Positions 6,203 through 11,246 of a stretch of DNA of 11,246 bases are shown one piece after another. The first letter of the stretch is position 1, and each line of letters begins with the position of its first letter. Position numbers and translations under genes: made by a program. This DNA comes from Cuniculiplasma sp. (lineage in GTDB: Archaea; Thermoplasmatota; Thermoplasmata; Thermoplasmatales; Thermoplasmataceae): positions 8,666-19,911 of the forward strand of contig JAGDXN010000038.1 of NCBI GenBank assembly GCA_023256455.1, given 5' to 3'. Below the pieces are notes generated by a model that saw only the letters and a list, made by a program, of their open reading frames with translations, was not told the DNA's origin and made no database searches.

Positions 6203-6982
6203 ATGTCCATGCCCTTTTTAAAAAAGTTCATCGATACCGGTAAGGAACTGAGCGAAAAAATCAATTCACTCCTTTCCAGAGAGGAAAGGACAGGTTATAC
6301 CGGAATGGGCGCAGATGGAACCCTCACATCAACGCTGGACAGATTGTGTGAAGATGCCATATTGAGGAGAATAAATGAACTCGATCTCCCATTCAATGTT
6401 ATAAGTGAGGAAATCGGAATTCTTGACAGGCATTATGAGAAAAACCTTGTAATTGATCCTCTTGACGGAACTTACAACGCAGAAAACCAGATACCTGCAT
6501 ATTCTGTATCCATAGGCATAATGGGAAAGGATTTTGAATCACTGGAAGAATCCATTGTGATCAACCTTGCAACTGGAAACTATTTCTATGCTCTGAAAGG
6601 GCATGGTGCATATAGAAATGAAACAAAACTGAAGGAAACAACAAGGAGGACCGGAGCAAGTGTCATATATTCCCTTAGAGGGGAAAATGTACCTGAATTT
6701 TTGAGGGAAGGAATAAACCGAAGAAGAATACTTGGCTGTGCATCCCTTGAAATGGGATTTGTGGCGAACAATTCTGTGGATTATGTCGCATACATTGGAA
6801 AGGACAAGGAATTGAGAAACGTGGACATTGCAGCGGGCGTCCTTCTTGTCAGAGAAACGGGAGGTTTGGTTCTTGATCAGAATCTTAAACCGCTCAACAT
6901 GGGACTTGATGTCAGGGTGAGGAAAAATATGATTGCGCTTTCAGCAGCTTACAGGAATATAATAGAGGGTGTAAGGGAATGA
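6203..6982 (+). CDS. Inositol-monophosphatase/FBPase family phosphatase, possible NADP phosphatase
   Basis: 259 residues, full length for the family: a metal-dependent (Mg2+) sugar/nucleotide phosphatase. Seen: GADGTLTSTLD (36-46), the metal glutamates in VISEE (67-70), VIDPLDGTYNAEN (83-95) with metal aspartates 85 and 88, and NVDIAAGVLLVRETGG (206-221) with Asp 208. Archaeal members act on inositol-1-phosphate, fructose-1,6-bisphosphate or NADP, and motifs alone do not settle which. The next gene is NAD kinase, overlapping by ATGA; in Methanocaldococcus jannaschii the two activities are fused in one protein (MJ0917), so an NADP phosphatase role is plausible here. The start may be ATG 6203 or, as TATA spacing suggests, ATG 6209. 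There is no SD. Confidence 0.88.
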   Translation: MSMPFLKKFIDTGKELSEKINSLLSREERTGYTGMGADGTLTSTLDRLCEDAILRRINELDLPFNVISEEIGILDRHYEKNLVIDPLDGTYNAENQIPAYSVSIGIMGKDFESLEESIVINLATGNYFYALKGHGAYRNETKLKETTRRTGASVIYSLRGENVPEFLREGINRRRILGCASLEMGFVANNSVDYVAYIGKDKELRNVDIAAGVLLVRETGGLVLDQNLKPLNMGLDVRVRKNMIALSAAYRNIIEGVRE

Positions 6983-7800
6983 GAGTAGCCTATATAGTGA
7001 GAAAAAACTGTCCAAGATGTTCCAAAATAGTGGAAAGGATTGACGCAATCCTGCCAGATGACTGGGAAAGGATATATGAGGATGAGTTAAAGGCTCATTT
7101 TAAGGATAAGGAGTTCAGACCACTGGATGAGATCAATGCAGACATACTCTTCACCATAGGGGGAGATGGCACAGTTCTGCTTGCAGCCCAAAAGGCAAAG
7201 GGTGCAATTCTGGGCATTAACATGGGTGCACTGGGTTTCCTCAGCGAGGTTGAAATCGGCAGAGTGGAGGAGACAATTTTCAGGATCGTCAGGGGAGAGC
7301 ACAGATTTGTGGAATTCATGAAGCTTGAAATTCGGGTTAATGGTGAAATAGCCGGATTTGCAATGAATGAGGCAACCATACACAGCAACAGGGTTGCAAA
7401 GGTGAGGAATTTTAAATTGTACCTTGATGGTATCTTTGTTGAAAGGACAAGGGCAGATGGCATAATTGTGGCCACACCCATAGGATCAACCTCCTATTCA
7501 TTGAGTGCGGGCGGTCCCATTGTGATGCCTGCAACGGAAGCCATGGTCATATCCTATCTCGCACCTGTTACTCTGAGAATAAGGCCCATGGTTGTGCCAT
7601 CCTCTTCCATTCTTGAAATTGCCGTTGCAGGGCAGGATCAGGAATGCACCATTATCCTTGACGGTCAGAAGGAAATACCCTTCACGTCAAAGGACAGGGT
7701 CACAATCACAAGGAGCAACAGGCCATTTAGATTCATAACGATCCGGAGGGATTTCTACTCAAAATTAAGGGAGAAGTTGTTAAAAGATGTGGTCAATTAG
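6979..7800 (+). CDS. nadK: NAD kinase
   Basis: 273 residues, usual length. Phosphorylates NAD to NADP with ATP (or polyphosphate in some archaea). Seen: GGDGTVLLAA (61-70) with catalytic Asp 63, NMGALGFLSE (81-90), the NE pair (130-131) that contacts NAD ribose, and RADGIIVATPIGSTSYSLSA (158-177) of the substrate pocket, then a beta-rich C-terminal domain with ILDGQKEIPF. The N-terminus carries a CPRC pair (Cys 11 and 14) that is not part of the usual fold signature. The start ATG overlaps the phosphatase stop (ATGA), with SD GAGGGTG (6965-6971). Its 3' end overlaps the JAMM gene by 14 bases. Confidence 0.95.
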   Translation: MRVAYIVRKNCPRCSKIVERIDAILPDDWERIYEDELKAHFKDKEFRPLDEINADILFTIGGDGTVLLAAQKAKGAILGINMGALGFLSEVEIGRVEETIFRIVRGEHRFVEFMKLEIRVNGEIAGFAMNEATIHSNRVAKVRNFKLYLDGIFVERTRADGIIVATPIGSTSYSLSAGGPIVMPATEAMVISYLAPVTLRIRPMVVPSSSILEIAVAGQDQECTIILDGQKEIPFTSKDRVTITRSNRPFRFITIRRDFYSKLREKLLKDVVN

Positions 7801-8149
7801 AAGAAGATTGTTGAAAATGGTCCTTGAGGCATCAAAGGACATATATCCAAAGGAGTTTGGTGCCCTTCTCAAGGCTGAGCATAATGTGATTTATGAAATC
7901 TCCATTCTACCGGGCACAGTGAATGGAGATAGCCATACCATAATGTGGATGGGCTCAAAGCCAATTGATTTTACAATCGTTGGCTCAGTGCATTCCCACC
8001 CATCTGGAAACATGAGGCCATCAGAGGCCGATCTTCATATGTTTTCAAACACGGGAGCAGTACATCTCATACTTGGATTTCCCTATAAGATGGACGATTT
8101 CAGGGCATATAACAGAAACGGGGAAGAAATAAAAATTGAGGTAATTTAG
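7787..8149 (+). CDS. JAMM/MPN+ domain zinc metalloprotease, desampylase-like
   Basis: 120 residues, essentially one JAMM domain. The full metal and catalytic set is visible: Glu 23 in KEFGALL, then GSVHSHPSGNMRPSEADLHMF (66-86) giving His 69, His 71, Ser 79 and Asp 82 in the E...HxHPx6SxxD pattern, so it should be catalytically competent. Archaeal single-domain JAMM enzymes such as HvJAMM1 cleave ubiquitin-like SAMP conjugates (desampylation) or can act on sulfur-carrier proteins; which substrate applies here is not shown. ATG 7787 overlaps nadK by 14 bases and gives the family-typical leading helix RRRLLKMVLEAS; ATG 7817 is an alternative. There is no clear SD, so translation probably depends on nadK. 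The stop overlaps the convergent citrate synthase stop. Confidence 0.87.
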   Translation: MWSIRRRLLKMVLEASKDIYPKEFGALLKAEHNVIYEISILPGTVNGDSHTIMWMGSKPIDFTIVGSVHSHPSGNMRPSEADLHMFSNTGAVHLILGFPYKMDDFRAYNRNGEEIKIEVI

Positions 8150-9213
8150 AGATCTCTTTCCTCAGGACCTGTATATTCAGCGGCAGGCCTGATTAATTTA
8201 TTATTTTCCACCTGTTCTATGTAATGGGCATTCCATCCGAATATTCTTGAGCAGGCAAATACGGGCAGGTTGTATATTTCCTTAATGCCAAGGAAATCCA
8301 TTAGAACTGCCGCAAACAGATCCACATTGGCAGGCAACCCCTTCTTTTCAAACATGTAATTTTCAACAAGCTCAGCAGCAATAAACTTTGGATCATCATG
8401 GGCGATTTTTCTCAATTCCTCCTTCACATACTGTGCTCTCGGGTCCTTTTTCTTATAAACCCTGTGTCCAAAGCCCATTATTTTCTCTTTCTTAGCAAGC
8501 TTCTCCTCAACAAAATTCCTTGCATCCTCCTCATTCTTTATGCCGCTGAGGTAGGAAAGAACCTCTGAATTTGCACCTCCATGAAGGGGCCCCTTAAGGG
8601 TTGCCATTGCTGCCGTTACGGCAGAAACTGGGTCTGTAAGGGTTGAGGCTGCCACTCTCAGGGCAAAGGTGGATGCGTTGAACTCATGTTCCATGTAGAG
8701 GATCATTAATTTTTCCAGAGATTTCCAGTATTTTTTCTTCTCAGGAGACGCAATGAGGGAGAAAAACTTCTCTGCAAAATATTCACCTTCCGGTTCGCGG
8801 AGATGTTCTCCATAGGCAGCGTGGGCAGAATAGGCCGCTATTAAGGGAAGCTTTGCTTCCATCTGTATGAACATTTCATTGAAATCTCCATTCCTGTATT
8901 TGATGAGGGATGTTATGCTCCTGAGATTCCTCATTATATCCTTTTCCTTCAAAATATCCATTATCCTTTTTGTATCATCATCCAGTACCATGTTGCTGAA
9001 AAGTTTATTCCTGAAAGCCTTTAATTCAGCCTCATCTGGAAGTTTTCCATATACAATAAGATAGGCAACATCTTCAAAACTTTTTCTGTCTGCAAGATCC
9101 ACTGCCCTGTATCCTCTGTAAAGGAGATTTCCCGTGGAACCTGTGGTAGCAATGGCAGTACTGTCAACAACAACGTTTGCAAGTCCTCTTGGAACCTTTA
9201 TTTCATCGCTCAT
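8146..9213 (-). CDS. prpC: Citrate synthase family, probably 2-methylcitrate synthase
   Basis: 355 residues, slightly short for the family (about 370-385 in archaea). Condenses oxaloacetate with propionyl-CoA (or acetyl-CoA). The catalytic set is present: GPLHGGANSEVL with His 211, GFGHRVYKKKDPRA with His 250, LPANVDLFAAVLMD with Asp 298, and the carboxylate-binding arginine in FACSRIFGWNAH. The N-terminal GLANVVVDSTAI...LLYRGYRAVDLA resembles methylcitrate synthases, and prpB and prpD lie directly upstream, so the propionyl-CoA role is preferred. Dual citrate/methylcitrate activity is common in such enzymes, and this could also be the cell's citrate synthase. ATG 9213 overlaps the prpB stop (ATGA) with a strong SD. 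Confidence 0.88.
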   Translation of the reverse strand: MSDEIKVPRGLANVVVDSTAIATTGSTGNLLYRGYRAVDLADRKSFEDVAYLIVYGKLPDEAELKAFRNKLFSNMVLDDDTKRIMDILKEKDIMRNLRSITSLIKYRNGDFNEMFIQMEAKLPLIAAYSAHAAYGEHLREPEGEYFAEKFFSLIASPEKKKYWKSLEKLMILYMEHEFNASTFALRVAASTLTDPVSAVTAAMATLKGPLHGGANSEVLSYLSGIKNEEDARNFVEEKLAKKEKIMGFGHRVYKKKDPRAQYVKEELRKIAHDDPKFIAAELVENYMFEKKGLPANVDLFAAVLMDFLGIKEIYNLPVFACSRIFGWNAHYIEQVENNKLIRPAAEYTGPEERDL

Positions 9214-10064
9214 AATAATGTCCTCCTTTTAGATAAATCAGAATCCTCTTCTTCGTACTGGCTGTATCCTATTATTTCATAAAACCGTTTTCTGCTCATT
9301 ATTTCATTTATAAAGTCTCTCTGGGTCCCGGCCCTGTAGAGTGACTCATATATCTCCTCTGTCTTTTTAAGTATGCCTCTGAAGGCGGTGAGTGGGAATA
9401 TGACCATATTGTATCCAATCCTATCCAGTTCCTCCACAGACATTAAGGGTGTTTTTCCAAATTCAGTCATATTGGCCATGAGGTATCCGGAAACCTTTTT
9501 CCTCATCTCCCTGAACTCATCCTCAGTCTCAAGGGCTTCTGTAAAAATGCAGTCTGCGCCCGCATTTAAGTATGCTTTGGATCTTTCAACAGCCTCATCA
9601 AATCCACCTGTGGCTCTGCTGTCTGTTCTTGCAATAATGAGGAAATCCCTGTTCTTTCTTGCTCTTACTGCCGCAACTATCTTCTTTTCCATCTCTTCTA
9701 CGGGCACGGTTTCCTTTCCGTTTAAATGGCCACACTTTTTTGGCATGACCTGATCTTCTATATGGATGCCTGCAGCTCCAGATTCCTCCATCACCCTCAC
9801 AGTTCTTGTTACGTTTATGGTTTCTCCAAATCCCGTATCGCAATCCACAATTATGGGCATCTTTGTTATCCTTGTAATTTTTGAAGTTTCCTCTGCAACC
9901 TCTGTGAGTGTTGTCATTCCAAGATCGGGCAATCCCATCATGCCTGCAACGCCTGAGCCTGAAATGTATGCTGATTTAAATCCGGACCGTTCGGCAATTA
10001 TGGCGGATATGCCCGAGTATACTCCGGGAGCTACAACAATCCCTTCTGAAAGCTGTCTTCTCAA
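9210..10064 (-). CDS. prpB: 2-Methylisocitrate lyase (PEP mutase/isocitrate lyase superfamily)
   Basis: 284 residues, close to bacterial PrpB (about 290-300). Splits 2-methylisocitrate into pyruvate and succinate. Seen: APGVYSGISA (12-21), SGSGVAGMMGLPDLGMTTL (35-53), Mg-binding DCDTGFG (74-80), the KKCGH signature (109-113) with the catalytic cysteine, IARTDSR (144-150), TEAL (175-178) and NMTEFGKTP (198-206). The GLPDLG and FPLTAFR (223-229) features favour PrpB over isocitrate lyase or PEP mutase. The best start seen is TTG at 10064: upstream in this frame there is no ATG or GTG before a stop, and the family N-terminus begins here. SD is weak, 13 bases after the prpD stop. A short charged C-terminal tail (270-284) contains the prpC SD. 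Confidence 0.92.
   Translation of the reverse strand: MRRQLSEGIVVAPGVYSGISAIIAERSGFKSAYISGSGVAGMMGLPDLGMTTLTEVAEETSKITRITKMPIIVDCDTGFGETINVTRTVRVMEESGAAGIHIEDQVMPKKCGHLNGKETVPVEEMEKKIVAAVRARKNRDFLIIARTDSRATGGFDEAVERSKAYLNAGADCIFTEALETEDEFREMRKKVSGYLMANMTEFGKTPLMSVEELDRIGYNMVIFPLTAFRGILKKTEEIYESLYRAGTQRDFINEIMSRKRFYEIIGYSQYEEEDSDLSKRRTLL
9222..9226 (-). promoter_or_regulatory. Shine-Dalgarno site of prpC within the prpB 3' end
   Basis: Minus-strand AAAAGGAGGACATTATTATG places GGAGG eight bases before the prpC ATG, inside the last codons of prpB. This is among the strongest SD sites in the window and fits coupled translation. Confidence 0.65.
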
Positions 10065-10077
10065 TCCGGATGGGCCC

Positions 10078-11246
10078 TCATTGATGTTGTCTCTTAGCCT
10101 GGACGTTTCTCATCACCTCCAGAAGCTCTTCAGGTGATCTCTTTTCAAAACTGTTTGCAACAGACACCACATCTCTTGCGGAATCTTCTCCCATCATCCT
10201 TGTTGCCTTTGCAAGGACATCATCCCAGGTGTATGGCTTCTTATTATGCCCCTTCGGTGCATCCAGCTCCTCTTCAAACTTGCCCCTGTCTGTTTTCACC
10301 GTAATTTTCACTGGAAGATATTCTGGATACATCTTATCAAATCTTTCAGTTACCTTGAAATTCATCACATCAATTTTGCCAAGTATTTCCGGATCAGAGA
10401 GATACTTTGCATCATAGGAATAGGGCTGGGGATCTCCATAGGTGAGTGTATATGCTATAATATAGGGCATACTGTGATCCGCTGTCTCCCTTGTTTTCGG
10501 TCTTAACTTTTCTGGATCCTTTATGATTATGGTGTTTGCAACTGTGAATGTTTCCACATCTATTCTTTCTATTTTCCCCTCAATTTTCTTTTTAAGGTTT
10601 GATGCAACCTCAGCTGCACTCATTGCATGGTATTCCACAGGGTAGTTCTTGATCATAGTCTTTCTGATCTTGCTTTTCTTAAAATCCGGTTTCATGTTTC
10701 CGGAAACCTGTTTGAAGAATCCCATTTCGCCCTCAAATATGGGTGCTGGCCCGGTAAATCCATTCTTTGCCAGCAATGTGCCAAAGACGCTGTTTCTGCA
10801 TGCATTTGCTGCAGTAGCCCCCTTCCACATGCTCAGTTCCCCAGCCCTTGTCTGCCTCATGCTTATGTTGTTATTTATGGAAAGATTGAGGCTGTGGGCA
10901 TATCTTTCCTCATCCAGTTCAAGGAGATGGGCAAGGCCTGCAGCTGATGAAACACTCACATAGGTTACATGATCCCATCCCCTATCCCTTATGGATACTG
11001 CATCGGAAAGCCCACAAACAACCTCATATGATACGGCCGCTGCATCAAGAATATCCTTTCCACTATAGGATCCACCCTCAGCCATGCCAATCAGGGGCGG
11101 AATATTGTCCGATGGGTGCAGTGCTTCCTTTGAAAGATAGGTATCATTATAATCCAGATATCTTGTCATGGTACCATTAAGGAACGCTGCAATGTCCACA
11201 GATGCTTTGTGGCCTGTGAAAAATACGGTCGCATTATTTTTGCCTG
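10078..11246 (-). CDS. prpD: MmgE/PrpD family 2-methylcitrate dehydratase, N-terminus outside window
   Basis: 388 residues are visible, open to the right edge; the family is about 450, so roughly 60 N-terminal residues are missing. No start codon is called: the frame runs straight through the window boundary, and a GTG at 11199 is internal. PrpD dehydrates 2-methylcitrate to 2-methylaconitate. Seen: AAFLNGTMTRYLDYNDTYL with the D-x-N-D pattern, HPSDNIPPLIG, RQTRAGELSMWKGATAANAC, NGFTGP and KNYPVEYHAMSAAEVA in the C-terminal part. Order prpD-prpB-prpC in one strand, with gaps of 13 bases and then a 4-base overlap, indicates one transcript from a promoter outside the window. The following hydration step would need an aconitase, not seen here. 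Confidence 0.92.
   Translation of the reverse strand, partial: GKNNATVFFTGHKASVDIAAFLNGTMTRYLDYNDTYLSKEALHPSDNIPPLIGMAEGGSYSGKDILDAAAVSYEVVCGLSDAVSIRDRGWDHVTYVSVSSAAGLAHLLELDEERYAHSLNLSINNNISMRQTRAGELSMWKGATAANACRNSVFGTLLAKNGFTGPAPIFEGEMGFFKQVSGNMKPDFKKSKIRKTMIKNYPVEYHAMSAAEVASNLKKKIEGKIERIDVETFTVANTIIIKDPEKLRPKTRETADHSMPYIIAYTLTYGDPQPYSYDAKYLSDPEILGKIDVMNFKVTERFDKMYPEYLPVKITVKTDRGKFEEELDAPKGHNKKPYTWDDVLAKATRMMGEDSARDVVSVANSFEKRSPEELLEVMRNVQAKRQHQ

Noticed and set aside
9373..9753. Plus-strand frame opposite prpB (and similar ones opposite prpC and prpD)
   Set aside because: Antisense shadows of conserved genes on the minus strand; no recognisable motifs and no start signals.
11197..11199. 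GTG as the prpD start
   Set aside because: The frame stays open to the window edge, and the residues upstream (TVFFTGHKAS) continue the family's N-terminal domain.
1..11246. CRISPR array, insertion sequence, prophage, toxin-antitoxin, tRNA or rRNA
   Set aside because: No regularly spaced repeats, transposase, integrase, phage or toxin-like frames, and no tRNA-like or rRNA sequence were seen on either strand.

Overview
The window looks like chromosomal core sequence from an archaeon of the Thermoplasmatales (Thermoplasma/Ferroplasma/Picrophilus relatives). Archaeal markers are the S13-S4-S11-RNA polymerase subunit D gene order, a Taw2-like wyosine enzyme, a DUF357 protein, and TATA boxes about 25 bases upstream of start codons in apparently leaderless genes. 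The assignment to Thermoplasmatales rests on how the S4 and S11 proteins read and on heavy AGG/AGA arginine use; it is an inference, and species cannot be named.

Layout. Bases 1-908 (minus) hold most of hemL (glutamate-1-semialdehyde aminomutase), cut by the left edge. Diverging from it on the plus strand are a Taw2/Trm5-family tRNA enzyme, a small basic protein of unknown function and a DUF357 protein. These converge on a six-helix DUF6159 membrane protein (minus, 2731-3615). The gap to the next plus-strand gene (3616-3886) carries two divergent promoters and a perfect 7-bp inverted repeat. From 3887 the alpha-type ribosomal operon runs rps13, rps4, rps11, rpoD with overlapping or closely spaced genes and good Shine-Dalgarno (SD) sites. 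A separate promoter then precedes a three-gene set: an inositol-monophosphatase-family phosphatase, NAD kinase and a JAMM/MPN+ metalloprotease, overlapping end to start. This set meets, tail to tail with a 4-base overlap, a minus-strand operon that enters from the right edge: prpD (5'-truncated by the window), prpB and a citrate/2-methylcitrate synthase.

How they work together. prpD-prpB-prpC encode the dedicated 2-methylcitrate steps that turn propionyl-CoA plus oxaloacetate into pyruvate and succinate. The phosphatase/NAD kinase pair probably sets the NADP pool: the same two activities are fused in one Methanocaldococcus protein. The operon at 3887-6179 makes 30S proteins and the RNA polymerase assembly-platform subunit D.

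The most striking anomaly is in rps4. The reading frame breaks near 4681-4686 in a way that fits loss of about 10 nucleotides, so the intact S4 protein cannot be read straight through. Otherwise the window is ordinary core genome. I saw no CRISPR array, insertion sequence, phage genes, tRNA or rRNA, and no clear undescribed multi-gene system.
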